A stretch of 64,000 nt of DNA, taken from positions 9,297,244 through 9,361,243 of the forward strand of contig JAQFVV010012418.1 in NCBI GenBank assembly GCA_028023455.1, read 5' to 3'. Positions within the stretch are counted from its first letter, which is position 1. Each line of letters begins with the position of its first letter. Positions 12,291 to 25,064 of the stretch are shown in pieces. The stretch comes from Epiperipatus broadwayi (Eukaryota; Onychophora; Udeonychophora; Euonychophora; Peripatidae). Under the pieces are notes generated by a model. That model was not told where the DNA came from and searched no databases. It was given only the letters and a program-made list of their open reading frames with translations. Both the position numbers and the translations under genes were made by a program.

Positions 12291-13890
12291 GTTAAAATAA
12301 ATTCGTTTATTAATCTGCTGAGTTAACTTTCGTCATAGAGCGATTGTTTCTAAGCATAAATGGCAGATAATTAACAGGATGAGATAGCAATCCCTACTAT
12401 GAAATGTTAAATTTGGCAGTGTTTGAGAGATTTGGATAATTGCACTGCCTATGTTGCCAGATTAAATAACCAATGCTTATCAAGGGTAATACTATTGGTT
12501 CATATATTTATAGTGCAAGTGGAATTAATTATGTGCCAAACCTTTTTATTTTATGCTTTTTTGTAGTTATTCTTGAGCCAAACAATTCTGGCAGATACAG
12601 GTTTAAAAGGATGGTGACCAACTCTCTCATGCTCCAAAAACACTGAGCTATGTGATGAATTCATTTTTGCTCTATTATATAAATAGGCAAGTTGGGAAAC
12701 TTGATTTCAAGTTGGCATGGGTCTCCCTGTAATATTTGCTATTTGCAGGATGGGCAGTCTATGGTATATACTAATTGTGTCTTTTCATCACTGCAAACTT
12801 TATCCTTTGAATTATTTATGTGTATTCGAGAATTTCAAATAGTACCCTGAAATCAAATGGACATATGAGGACAAAGATCACCAACAGTGCAGTAAATTCC
12901 TTGACCTGAAATTAACCAGATAACCCCCACTGCATTGACTATTCAATGGTGGTTAAGCTTGTCAGAATTAGAGACTACTTACATCCACAATCAAAAATCC
13001 CATTTCAACTTAACCTAGCTGATTTAAAAGCTTTCTTATTTAGAAACTTTAAACTATGTAAATTTATGACGGATACTAAGGATAACTTAGAAACTTATTA
13101 GTGATCAAATTTAGGTGGACTACTTAACTCCCATGCTCAACAATCAAATTAAGGCATTTTTATAAATAGACACAAATATGTTAGGTAAAGAATTCTATAA
13201 ATAAACACAAATATTTCAGACTGCCTGATCCAAAACCCTGAATCAATCTGCCATTTATCAAATACTCTTGAAATTAAAATCCATTCTTTTTATTAAAGAC
13301 TTTAATATTGGGTTTGCATGCCCCCCCTCTCTCATCCAACTTATCAATAACACAAAAGATAAAGTTTGCAATGATGAAAAGGCTCAATGAGTATATGCCA
13401 TAGACTGCCCAGCCTGCAATAGCAAATATTACAGGGAGACCAATGCCAATTTGAAATCAAGTTTCCTAACATGCCTATTTATATAATAGAGCAAAAATGA
13501 ATTCATCATGAAGCTCATTGTTTTTGGAACATGAGAGATTTGACAGCCATTTTTTAAACCTGCATCTTCTAGGATTGTTTGCCTTGAGAGTAACCACAAA
13601 AAATACAAAATAAAAGAGGTTTGGCACATAATTAATTCCACACACACAATAAATATATGAGCCAATAGTGTCTCCTCACTAGTCATTCGTTATTTACTCT
13701 AACAATGAGGTTGTGCTTTGCAGTTATCTAGTATATATTCAATTATACAAATCTCTTGAACACTGCCAAATTTAATCTTTTCTAATCAGAATTACTATCA
13801 CACGCTACTAGTTATCTACCAGTTATGCTTTGAAACAGATACTCTGTGTCAAAATTTAACCCAGCAGATTACTAAACAAATTTATTTAAC
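12291..13890. mobile_element. 1.6-kb foldback element with about 530-bp imperfect terminal inverted repeats
   Basis: The left arm (about 12291-12818) reads as the reverse complement of the right arm (about 13349-13890). Matching landmarks include 'aatctgctgagttaac' near 12312 against 'gttaa/cagcagatt' near 13855, and 'gggcagtctatgg' near 12753 against 'ccatagactgccc' near 13397. The arms have clear substitutions and small indels, so the insertion is old. The roughly 530-bp centre shows no intact gene; one short piece (KFLDLKLTR, near 12897-12924, plus strand) recalls a reverse transcriptase but is too short to assign. The short minus-strand frame at 13429-13686 lies inside the right arm and is probably not a gene. 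Confidence 0.75.
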
Positions 13891-16800
13891 TGTTTCTTTG
13901 TCTGTATGGCTTCAAGTTTTTGCTTTACAAATTCTATACTTATGTACAAGGGATCAAAATGCTTTATATCTATCACACCTTTATGAATAAAGTTAATTAC
14001 ACTTGAGTAGTTCTGAAAACATTACATAGGTTATATAGGCAAATATGCCATATCTAACTTAACTAACACCTACAGATATAGTACTACAGATAATATACAT
14101 TACATTGATTACCTGTAATGTAATAGTCAGATATATATAGTCAGCAAAATTAATCTTAAAATCCAAGCAATGGTCACTAACTTATATGTCTGGATGTAAC
14201 CTGATATAAAATATTACCACAACCAATACAAAGTCAAACATCCATTACCTATGCCCCAAGACAATTTTCACATGACTACCATATCTGATGTTAGCATATA
14301 TGCTCTTTTTATATTTTGCTGAGGTCAGGTAAATACAAGAGACTCTTAAAACTAAAAAATTTAATTGTGGTAAACACGACATAAATGTAAGAGGTTATGT
14401 GTATGTAGATTTATTAATAACAATAAAAAAAGAGAATAAAGCAAAATACAAGTTCATATGTCTAGATTTAAACTGAAGATTATATTGCATTTCTTCCAGG
14501 TTAATAAAAATTAATTAGTGACTAAACAGCTTAAATATTGCTAACTTGCACACAATAGACAAACTTATAGATTTTATATGTCAGAATAATCTGCCGGGTG
14601 AACATTCTATAATGATTTGATTATTAATTAATGAGTAATTAAGAAGAATTAAAATAGGAGTATTTATTTAACTATAAAATTACAATTATTAATAAATGAG
14701 ACCCAGACTTAAAATTATAATTAACAAGTTTGCAAGATCAAGCTCTGAAAATATATTTAAAAATACTGAATGCAGTGCTAAGTTATGCATAAATGGAACA
14801 ATATCTGATGATGAAACAGAGTTGGGATATGCCCACCTTGGCAAGGCTATACCTAAGAATTTCATGAGATCCAAGATTTATATGAAGCAGGAATCAATTT
14901 CTGCTTCTATAATTAATAGCAAACTTATTACTATCAAGCAGGAAATTCATCTGTACTGATAATAATATTAAGAACAGCAACAAAGATTATTTGAGTATAT
15001 AAATATGAGATATGTCTGCCTTGGCATGACTATATCAAGAGAATACTTGACCAATCCATTTCCACAAAAATGATCATCTGCTTATAGAATGAATATACAA
15101 ATTAAAAATTATCTACATAAATAATCCAGCAATGCAATTTAAATAAAGGAATGAACAATAAGTAATTCTTCATTATGAAAACCTGAAATTTATGACAATT
15201 ACTACTAAGAAAACAAATATGAGTAGCCACATTATAAGTTTGACCAAACAGTTGTATATTACTCTACTTGGCTAAATGAAAGCCTAATTGATTTATCTAT
15301 TATAAATACTTGTAAACAATAAAAGATTAATAATCACTGTTATCCATATGACAGTTTAAAAGATCTGTGATTTAGATATATAATTATAACGAAATATTTA
15401 TGAGGCTAACATTTTTGTCCCTTCAAAAAATATAAATTAGCCTAATTTTTAACATTGTTTTTAAAACTAATTCAACTTATTTTTATGATTTTTTAAAAAA
15501 ACTGATTTTCTAATCTTGACAATTGAAATGCATGGCTGATTATTTTTTTGGAAAAAAAATCTTTGCATCAGATGAGAAGGGGGATTAGAAAATATCTCTG
15601 CACATTTAATTAATTAGTTTTCTTTAAGGAGGGGGAAAATATTCTTGGAATTTAAGCCTCTGTTACCTGATTACCTGAACACTAAATCTACCACATATAT
15701 ATATATATATATAAGAATGACCACATATAGCAATATATTTGATCATTCTTAACAAATACAGGTTAGTTTAATGTATATGTACAATATTAAAGTAAAACAA
15801 TATTAAAAAATATATAACAAAAATAAATAAATAATACAAACAAAAGGGAAATATCAAATGCATGTGAATTATTTTACCAGCTTAGGACTGCAGAGATCTC
15901 ATCACAAATTAACTTCATGCAGGTTTTAAAAAAAACAGCAAGGTTTGAAGGGCAGAGTATTGATGATACATGGCTTCATGATTCAATTCACATCCTGAAT
16001 GGTGCTTTTGTCAGATATTAAAACTAATTATGGAGACAGGCTGGTTCTTTGGAATAGCATTTGACTGAGAACGGCATAATTGACTAGTCAGCTTATTTCT
16101 TGTATGAAGGCATAGCAAGTCAGCAGGCTGAATTTATTAATGATAGCAGAAACTTCACAGATATACTGGTTACCAGCCTTCAGATGGGAGGCAATTCACA
16201 ACTCCATCAGGATTCCAAAATCATGCTCCCTGGGATGGTGAAGGGGAAGTGGGCATGAGCTTCTATTCATAAATATTATGCATTACTTTTAGCAGAAAAA
16301 TAATTAAAGAACTTAAAAATAACTTTGGAGAGAAATATTGTTAACAAGTTTGAAGATTTTTCATCAAAAGCCCAGCTTGAATAATTTTTCTCATCAAAAA
16401 TCCTGGTTTTATATTTATTCCAGGTATTTATACTATTTTTTTTTGAAAAGGCATATGGATTAGTTTTAATTAAAAAATATTTTTGTTGATAATAATTTTG
16501 ATCAGCTTGATTACAATTTAATCATTTAAATCTTACTTTTTTAATTAGTAATTTTTTTTTCAAATTCTGAATAATTTTTGCTTACTTGCATTTCTTGCAG
16601 TAATTAAGCATCAATTAACACATTATTATCACAAGGCCAAACATTGTAAACAACATCCTTTAAATAATTATTTTACTTTTTATTAATTAGTTTTAATAAG
16701 AAAACTACCAGTAGCCTGTAATTAACTTGCTGTTATATGTATACAAATTATCAACTGCGAATATGGGATTTTTCTAATTATGCCATTCTAGGTTCTGTTC

Positions 16801-18863
16801 CTAGCGGTGCCCTCATATGATAATGATTACAGATTTTTCATTTTTTTAAATTCTCAGCACACAACCATTCGGGTATAAAAAGTAGTGGCAATATATATAT
16901 AAATACATTGTAACAGTGTAAAAATAGGGGTTAATATGAGAGAATCTGACATTACAATGCCCCACAATTGGGTAGCTATTTGTAAAAGAATACTACAGTA
17001 GGGCTAGATTAAATATTAATATTCCCAAATAAAATATAAAATTATATATAATGTCAATAATTCTGTGCTAACATGCTTAGGTTAGAGAAGTTTAATATTG
17101 TAAAAATTATGTTTATCCGTGCTAAGTGCTTTCGAAGTTACTGGACTTCATTTCATAGCTGAGTGCAGATGATAGTAATGATGAGACATATTCTAATTAT
17201 ATATAAAAGGAATGAGCATGAGAGATCAGAGAACTAGCTATAAGTTCACCAGCATTATACAAAGGTAATAATTATTCATCATCATGAATGATCAACAATA
17301 ATAATCAACAGTCAATCTTGTTGTAGACCAAGCTAATTATTTAGCTACTGCCAAACATAGGGGAAAAATACAAACAATAATTATCTGAATTCACCTATTT
17401 TGATGCTACTCCATCAAAATACAACAAAAAATCAAATAACGATAAGATAGTAAAAACATCCTGACGATCATCAATACTCTGACCATTTAATACTATTAAT
17501 GTACTAATCAATTATAAACTAAATTTCTAAAGAACTAAATATAATGAAATGTAGTGCATGGACTTTAAAGGATATCCCTTGGCACTAACTAGTATTAAAA
17601 AAATAATAAAATCATCTTCAACTAGATGTCCATGACACTAACATATACTTCTATTCCATATAACTGTCATGCATACATTTAGCTAAGGAAGCAAAAATTC
17701 TGTAAACTATTACTGGGAGCAATAGATAAATAAATAAATAAATCAACTTATTATAAATCACTTCAAATAATTCATAGGTTTACCCTATTATATATAAATA
17801 GTTTTATTGCGGTTAAAAAATTCTAAAACATTAAGCTGTCATGAAATAAAGTCATGCTGCAATTTATGAAACAGGAATTGGATAGAATAAAACTAAAAAT
17901 ATTTTAAAACTATTATTTAATAACTAATTGATTAAGAACAAATAAAAGAATTTGACATTATAGTATGAAATTTTAAACATACATTTCATAAAAAATATAT
18001 TTTCATAAAAATTATAATCAGTAAGTTGATTTCTATATATAAATTAACTTTTAATTAATTATTTCTTTAAAATAACTAAGAGTTGGAAAAACTTCATTTT
18101 CAATATCAAAGATAAGACTTTTTGATTTAGCTTAATTAACCTTTTGTTAAGTTTTTGGGAGGGAAAATGAATGAAAAGAGACAAACATGTTTAAAAAAAA
18201 TTAAATTTACAAAAAATTAAATTTTCTAAAAATTATTGTATAATTTTGAAAAGAAAGTTGACTGGATTTTAAAAAGAAAATGTTTCACAATTTAAAAATA
18301 TTAATTTAATGAAAGTATTTAAAATGATCAATTCTTACTTTAACAACAAATCTCTTTTTTATCATACATGAAAATTTAGCATACACACACAAAAACAACT
18401 TTAACAATGCTTTTATTTTCTGTGGAGTCCTTCACAGTTACAATTTTTAGTTTTTTTTTTCAATTGAGTTTCTTTCCTGAAGGCTTGTAGACATGTACAT
18501 AGTTAATTTGTCCTGTTTTTAGTTTGCCATAATTCCAGGTTAAAAAATAGCAAATTTTATTTATTTCTTTTTACTAAAATTTGTAGGGTGAGACTAACAT
18601 AGACAGAGACTCATGCTCTTGGTTGAAGACAAGGTTGCGGATTTCTTTATGGGGTAACTTCTTTTTTTACATTATTTCAGTGAAGGCAGGTTACATGAAG
18701 GAAGATGATGTTTTAGCTGTATTTAGCACATAATTTTCATAGCAGAAACATTTTTATGACCAAACTCATAGTATGCTAAAAGCTTGAATAAAACCTGCTA
18801 TTCTATCCATTATCTTGGTTAAGACTTCTACTATACTATGCAACAGCTTGGTAAAGACTTCTG
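13891..18863. other. Intergenic AT-rich sequence, no gene recognised
   Basis: About 5 kb without a supportable gene. An 87-codon open frame at 14696-14959 has no recognisable motif. A part of it (about 14820-14870) recurs in diverged form at about 15005-15055 ('tgcc.ccttggca..gctat'), which points to repeat-derived DNA. A (TA)n run sits near 15693-15712. The segment 15880-16260 is less AT-rich than its surroundings and may be an unclassified old repeat. Confidence 0.4.
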
Positions 18864-19330
18864 CTTTCTTCTTTATCAACTTTATTAAGACTTGACTGTC
18901 CTTTCTTCAACAGTTAAGTTAGAAATATATCTTTTTACCAGACCCTTGGGTCTCAAATCCCTATTATTTTTTTCTAGAACAATCTGGTATACAAGTCAAT
19001 CACAATCTGTCTCTAAAATGAGTTTTTATAACAACCAATTAAATAAATTTTTATAAATACAATTGATCAGTTATTTCCCTGCTTAATGTTCTACTTCTTT
19101 CTTCTTTATCAGGCCAATTAAGACTTGATTGCTCTCTCTTCAACAGCTAACTTAGGAATATATCTTTTTACCAGACACTTGGGTTTTCTGACCTATCCTA
19201 TTTGCATTCCTATTATTATTTTTTCTAAAACAATCTTGCCTACAAGCCAATCATAATCTGTCTCCAACATGATGCTTTTTATAACAGCCAATTAGATAAA
19301 TTTTTATAAATACAATTTTTTGGATATTTC
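18864..19330. repeat. Two-copy tandem repeat, unit about 233 bp
   Basis: Both units begin 'ctttcttctttatca' (18864 and 19097). They share 'aagacttga', 'atatatctttttaccagac', 'caatcataatctgtctc' (or a close variant) and 'aaatttttataaatacaatt', in the same order. The copies differ by substitutions and a short insertion, so the duplication is not recent. No coding potential seen. Confidence 0.8.
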
Positions 19331-19749
19331 CCTTCTTAAACTTTGACATTATAAAACAAGTCAGTTTCTAATTAATTTTTTTTTTTTGAAAAAGGTGTGC
19401 AAAACAAGATAATCATTTAATTGCACTGACTTGATTTTTTGCATTGAAGAAAGATAAACTCTATTTTTTGCATAGTTTACTGACAAAAAAGTGGTGAATT
19501 TATTAATTGAAAACTACAGGGAACTGATTCAATGGCAGTTTCATTTATTCAAGTTGAATATTTTGGTAAAGATGTTAATAAATTCTCAATTTTTCTTAAA
19601 ATGTTTAGCAATTCAATAATATAATGAACATTGTCAAACGTATATTTAATGCTACTGTTATGACCTTCAGGGAAACATAAAATAATGAAGTTTATATAGA
19701 TATATAATTTCTTTCTAAAACTCCTAGTAATTGATTAAAACTACTATTG

Positions 19750-20600
19750 AGAATACATTATCTAAGCTTGTCTTTAAATAATGTACTTATTCTGACTATA
19801 ATATCAAAATTGAATTCAATTTACAATAAAATGGTTAATGAAATAATAATAAAAAAATCAATGACAAATATATCAATTGGAAAGCTATGTCTATGACATG
19901 ATAAGAATGAGCATCTTCCTATATACTGAGATTCATTTGAGAGGAAAAATCTGACAAGATGTCAAACATTGAATGGTAACATTGTATAGTTCAAGGACAG
20001 GGAACCTCCAGGCCATATACTAAGTCTAGCATTTAAAAGCTCTCAATCAAGCCCAAGATATTTTCACAAATGTATATAAAATGGATCTATATAAATCTTC
20101 TATATAAGCACACCTGTAGTTCAGTTCAAATATATGAACAAATTCTGAATTAAAAAATAAGGAAAATAAACAATTTATTTTCTCATCTATTTCTCTCTCC
20201 AATATTTATAATAATTCTACTTTATTCTATCAGAGGTAAACTAATTAAATTTTGATTAAATATAGTACATTAATTTTCAAATCAATAATTTTGTGTGGCC
20301 TGTAAATAAGACATGCTTAAGCTTGAAGAAGGAAGTTGCTATCTACATATATCATTACACCTGTACACAAAGCAAGCCACCATTAGGCTGGACATCTTCT
20401 TAAACATTATCAATACCACTAACAGCTATTTTTGCATAATTCACCAGAAGTAAAGGAGGTAAGTATTGTATCTAAACATTTATATATATTTTGTACAGCA
20501 AATGTGTATAATAAATATCCTTTATAATCACAAAGTGTGTATTATTTTGCAAGTTACCAATAATATTACTCCTGGTGACACAACAGTATAAACATAACAG
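19750..20600 (+). repeat. Interspersed repeat family, copy A
   Basis: Shares an ordered series of blocks with 22765-23350 and 23565-24135: 'ctataatatcaa..attgaattcaa', 'aaaataataat', 'caattggaaagcta', 'atatactgagat..atttgagagg', 'attaggctgga', 'gtattgtatctaaacattta' and 'tatattttgta'. The last block is followed by an AATAAA-like stretch. This copy is longer than the others because of extra sequence near 20000-20300. The order, a TATA-like string and a poly(A)-like signal near one end would suit an old solo LTR, but the family is unclassified. Confidence 0.6.
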
Positions 20601-21972
20601 GATTGGTGCAATTAACAGAAGCTATCCTCAAGGATTGTTTATATCTTTGTTATCTATTAGCAAAAAAAAAAAAGTTAAATAACATTATTAATGCTTCAAT
20701 ACAAAAAACAAAATAAATGAAAAGTTAGTTTTTTCCATTACGGTGGTTGTGGTAAAATGGTTTCCAAAAGGAGTTTTCCCTCAATAGTCATGAAAATTAG
20801 TCAACATTATGGATTGAGTTGTCTTTTTTATTTGCAAATCAAATCAGAAAAATCGGAAGTAAAAGCTTTTGAAAATATTGATGGTTCTTCAACAGTCAAA
20901 TTTTACAATCCCTGTCAGCTCCTATGCATCCAAATTAGATCTCAATACAACAATAATTCTCATGATGGAATGTTTTTATCCAAAATTCCTAATTATATTA
21001 CAGAGGTACAACTTCAACCTCCATGTTCAGAGAAAAGAGAAAAAAACTAGAGATTTTGCCACAAAACTTAGAAAACTAGTGCTGAACTATGACTTGAAAT
21101 ATGTTTTTAAATGAAGTGCTTAGTGACTGTCTCATTTGTGGAAGTGTTAATGGATTTAAAGATCATTTTTGATTCTGCTTAGAGACTGTTTACTTTATGA
21201 AATAAAAAACCATGGCATTAAGTTCAAGCTAAGGACCCAAAGACTATTTTTGATTCTGCAGTTTCTCAGGCAAGTCTACCACCAATCAAGTAGGTCCATT
21301 AAAAAAACTTGACCCAAGTATTAAAATGGTCAGTCAGAAAACTGAGTCAGATTAATATCCAGCTGACAAAACAACCATAGGTTATTTTAAAATAAAAATA
21401 TTAAAAACTAGAATTAGAAAAAATGTTTTTATAGAAGAAACAAGCCAAAACATGAGAATACCAAATGTTCACATTGGTATATAGTGTCATAATCATGTCA
21501 GTCAGCAGAATGCTTAAAAAAACAAGTCACTCAGAAAAGAATAAGAGTCCATTTTGAAAAATGTGAAGAGTAAAATAAAATCAATACGTGTATAAATAAT
21601 ATGAAGGATGCTAATTCAAAATTCAAAGCCCTAATTGTAGTTAATGATACACTATTAACAATGAAACTGAATCAAATGCAACTTAACAGTAGAATGATTA
21701 CTGATTATCAAGCTAAATAAATACCACTCTTGGATAAAACAAGAGTTACTAAGCCAAATAAAGACTTTATATTTTCCTCTTATTGTGTCAGATAAAGTTA
21801 AATAGCGATTAAAGTGTACCAGGTCACAAATATAACAAAATTAAAATGGGATTATACTGAGGCAAAACTCTCCATACAGTAGTGCCACTTAATGCAAGCC
21901 TGAGTAATTAATGTATGTAGGAAGGTTTGTGCATAAAATCCCTATCTAGTGCCTACTCATCCAATATCTCCA
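20601..21972. other. Intergenic, no gene recognised
   Basis: Two overlapping short open frames on the plus strand (20757-21050, 97 codons; 20869-21114, 81 codons) show no recognisable domain and no supporting splice structure. I treat them as chance or repeat-derived. The rest is AT-rich unique-looking DNA. Confidence 0.35.
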
Positions 21973-22244
21973 GACTAGTTTCTAGTTTGTGGTTTTCATC
22001 AGTATGCATGTGAGAGCACTGCACCTAGATCTTAGGATCTAATGCAATTCTCCAGCAGCCACCTTTTACTTTTTTAGATCTATATGACTATACAAGTTAA
22101 TGAGCTTATCTTGAAAACATTATTATGTTTTCATTTTGTATTCAAAGCTTTACAGTTAGGGTTGCATTAGATCTTAAGATTTAGATATAGTGGTCTCAAC
22201 TCTAAGACTCCTCATTGATGAAAACCACAAGCTAGAAACTAGAC
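21973..22244. repeat. Foldback (inverted) repeat, about 80-bp arms
   Basis: The left arm begins 'gactagtttctagtttgtgg' and the right arm ends 'ccacaagctagaaactagac'. Both contain the GGTTTTCATCA block and end inward with 'gatctaatgcaa' and its complement. The arms are separated by about 110 bp of loop. Non-autonomous, MITE-like. No coding capacity. Confidence 0.75.
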
Positions 22245-22764
22245 TTGTGTAATCATAAAGAATGGTGATCATATGATGTTTGATGCTTTAATAAAAAGGG
22301 ATTAACTTAAATATATTTGATAGTAAACTAGGACTATAATTTAAGACTAATCAGTTCTTATGTCTGATCAGTATGGTTATGACAATAAAAATAAAATTGC
22401 TGAAATACAGATAGGTACTTGGGGGTTATGGTATATGTTCAAAGGAATCACCAAATAAGTTCCAGAAACAATCATAAACATAAAAGGTTTGAATATAGTG
22501 CTTGTTGAAATCATTTATTGATAACATCATCATGACATCAACTAAATTCAGACTATAAAACATCATGCAACATGGAAGAATTTACCAGACCATGCAAGAA
22601 ATCCAAACCACATGAAGAAATCAGATCTGATGATGAAACTAGATGCAAGAATGATGAAAAACTAGGCTAAAAAATGAAACAAGAAGATTAGCTAGATGTT
22701 GATCAAACTATCTTAAGGACTTCATACTTCCAAGCTAATTTTGCTAGGGTGAAAAAGTAATATC
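22245..22764. other. Intergenic, nothing recognised
   Basis: AT-rich sequence between the foldback repeat and copy B of the interspersed family. Short runs of the type 'gatgaaactagatgcaagaatgatgaaaa' make it weakly repetitive. No frame or RNA gene seen. Confidence 0.35.
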
Positions 22765-23350
22765 AACTTATCCTAACTTACCTAAGCTTACTCTTGAATA
22801 ATAGTTTTATCCTTATTACTATAATATCAAGATTAGACTCAACAATAAAATAACAGTAAAAGGAAATAAATAGCCAATGGCATAAACAGTTCAATTGGAA
22901 AACTAGATCAATGAATCTGATTTTTTTCTAGCAAGAATGGGAAACTTGCTGTATATTGAGGCCTTATTTGTAAGATAAATCAGATAGTAGCAGTCTTCTG
23001 ACAACTTGAACATTATACAAAATTGAGCACAATAAAAACAAGTCTAAAGCAAAAAGCTGATAGCTACAATCCTTATTACTTCTGTACATTAGGAAAATGA
23101 CTATTAGGCTGGAAGCATCAGGATTCAAAAGGGAAGTTATAGCATTTCTTTTCAAAGATTAGCTTCACTGCTAGCAATTAAACTTGCATAGTTTACCAAC
23201 ACTAACAGGACGAAGCATTATATCTAAACGTCTGTATATATTTTGTATTATAAATAGTATACCAAATATCTAGTTGTGTTGTTCTTTGATGACCAGGAAT
23301 ATTATTTCCAACCATACTATAGTACAAACGCAACAACTATTAAATTGATA
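22765..23350 (+). repeat. Interspersed repeat family, copy B
   Basis: Same orientation and block order as copies A and C, including 'caattggaaaactagatcaa', 'tgtatattgagg', 'attaggctggaag', 'aaaagggaagttata' and 'tatctaaacgtctgtatata'. The minus-strand 63-codon frame at 22964-23155 falls wholly within it and is probably not a gene. Confidence 0.6.
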
Positions 23351-23564
23351 AATGAAGCGAAATAACATGAATTAGAAACTACTGTAGTTTAATTTCATTA
23401 TTCCTGAAAATAATTTTTGATTATTATTTTTTTTTAAGAATTAACCTAATTTGTCATATTTGCCATTAGTATGTTATTTTTTACCAACTGTTATTTTATA
23501 TATATAAAATTGTTTTTACAGAAAGATTTTATTTGCAGCTTTTCTCTAAAATAATAGATTAAAA

Positions 23565-24135
23565 GTATTGGGAACTCATACTAACTTATCCAAGCGTATC
23601 CCTAAATAACGAGCTTCTTCTTACAACAATATTATCAAAAAAGGGATTCAACTTAACAATAAGATTGGGCAATAAAATAATAATAAATAAACAGCCAGTG
23701 GCATAAACATGCCAGATGAAAAGCTAGATCAGTGAAATCTAGTTGTATATTGAGATCGATTTGAGAGGTAAATCAAATAACTTTCAGATATCAGACAACT
23801 ATCAGATGTTAAATGGCTGTTCGTTGTTCACAATATTGTAGAATACAGTAAGGCAATGTTCAAGCCTGGAGCAGACAAGTCCTATCTAGAATCATGACTG
23901 TATCTGTATATTGTCAGGGTAAAAAGGGAAGTCACAACACTTTTTTTGTAAACAGCTGTACATTATCAAAGAGATTTGCCAATTGTAACTGAAGCAAATT
24001 ATTGTATCTAAACATTAATATATACTCTGTCTATAAATTATTATACATAGATTTTGTGTTCTAAAAATGCATAATAAATATTTTTATATTTATTCACCGA
24101 GTTGTGTAGTATTCTTAAATGAGTAGAAATATTAT
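23565..24135 (+). repeat. Interspersed repeat family, copy C
   Basis: Starts 'gggaactcatactaacttat' and keeps 'ttatccaagcgtatc', 'agccagtggcataaaca', 'agctagatca', 'gtatattgagat', 'aaaagggaagtcacaacac' and 'attgtatctaaacattaata'. Copies B and C are only about 200 bp apart, so local duplication is possible as well as separate insertions. Confidence 0.6.
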
Positions 24136-24484
24136 TCCCATTTATCATCATCTTCATCATTAATAATAATCAACCACCTAAAAAACGAGTATGACCAATC
24201 CAGCTATCAAAAAAAAAGAAAGAAAGAAAAGAAGAGAAAGATACTCTAAACTTGAGTTTTGTAGTGACAATACAAACAAATCTGTGAACAACAAATACAT
24301 TCACATATTTAACATGTGGATCCATTTTTTTCTGTTTACTTGATATTTTATTATGTTTTCTTTTAGTTTCCTCAGCAAAAAAAAAAACAAAAACATTTCT
24401 TTCTGAAATACTTCTAACACCATGTTTAATTGTAGTTCTCCAATGTATTTTATTCTCTGCCATATTCTCTCATTGAAAACAGTT

Positions 24485-25064
24485 TACATTGTACTCCATT
24501 AGAATGTCATTGAGATAATCCTTATAACATGATGGGGTCTACCTTTACTTCTCCTATGAAACCCCTATTCAAGTTCACCATAGAACAGCCTTTTTTGAAG
24601 TCTCCCATAGTTCATTAATTTTACATGTCTTACATTGTACTCCATTAGAATGTCATTGAGCTAATCCTTATAACATGATGGGGTCTACCTTTACTTCTCC
24701 TATGAAACCCCTATTCAAGTTCACCATAGAACAGCCTTTTTTGAAGTCTCCCATAGTTCATTAATTTTACGTCTTACATTGTACTCCATTAGAATGTCAT
24801 TGAGATAATCCTTATAACATGATGGGGTCTACCTTTACTTCTCCTATGAAACCCCTATTCAAGTTCACCATAGAACAGCCTTTTTTGAAGTCTCCCATAG
24901 TTCATTAATTTTACGTCTTACATTGTACTCCATTAGAATGTCATTGAGATAATCCTTATAACATGATGGGGTCTACCTTTACTTCTCCTATGAAACCCCT
25001 ATTCAAGTTCACCATAGAACAGCCTTTTTTGAAGTCTCCCATAGTTCATTAATTTTACATGTCT
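24485..25064 (-). repeat. Four-copy tandem array, unit 144-146 bp, derived from a LINE 3' coding end
   Basis: Units start with 'tacattgtactcc' at 24485, 24631, 24775 and 24919 and are nearly identical. Differences are mainly 'acatgtctt' against 'acgtctt' at the junctions and one 'gag(c/a)taatcc'. On the minus strand a unit reads KRLFYGELEYGFHRR and SKGRPHHVIR in one frame, matching the C-terminal end of RTE-type LINE proteins. The array directly abuts the reverse transcriptase remnants at 25065-27540, in the orientation expected for the tail of that element. Confidence 0.85.

Noticed and set aside
12800-12930. Possible reverse transcriptase inside the foldback element (KFLDLKLTR)
   Set aside because: Only about ten residues are suggestive and surrounding frames are closed; not enough to call a Penelope-like or LINE element.
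14696-14959. 87-codon frame with an overlapping antisense frame
   Set aside because: Part of it recurs in diverged, non-coding form 180 bp downstream, so it is more likely repeat DNA.
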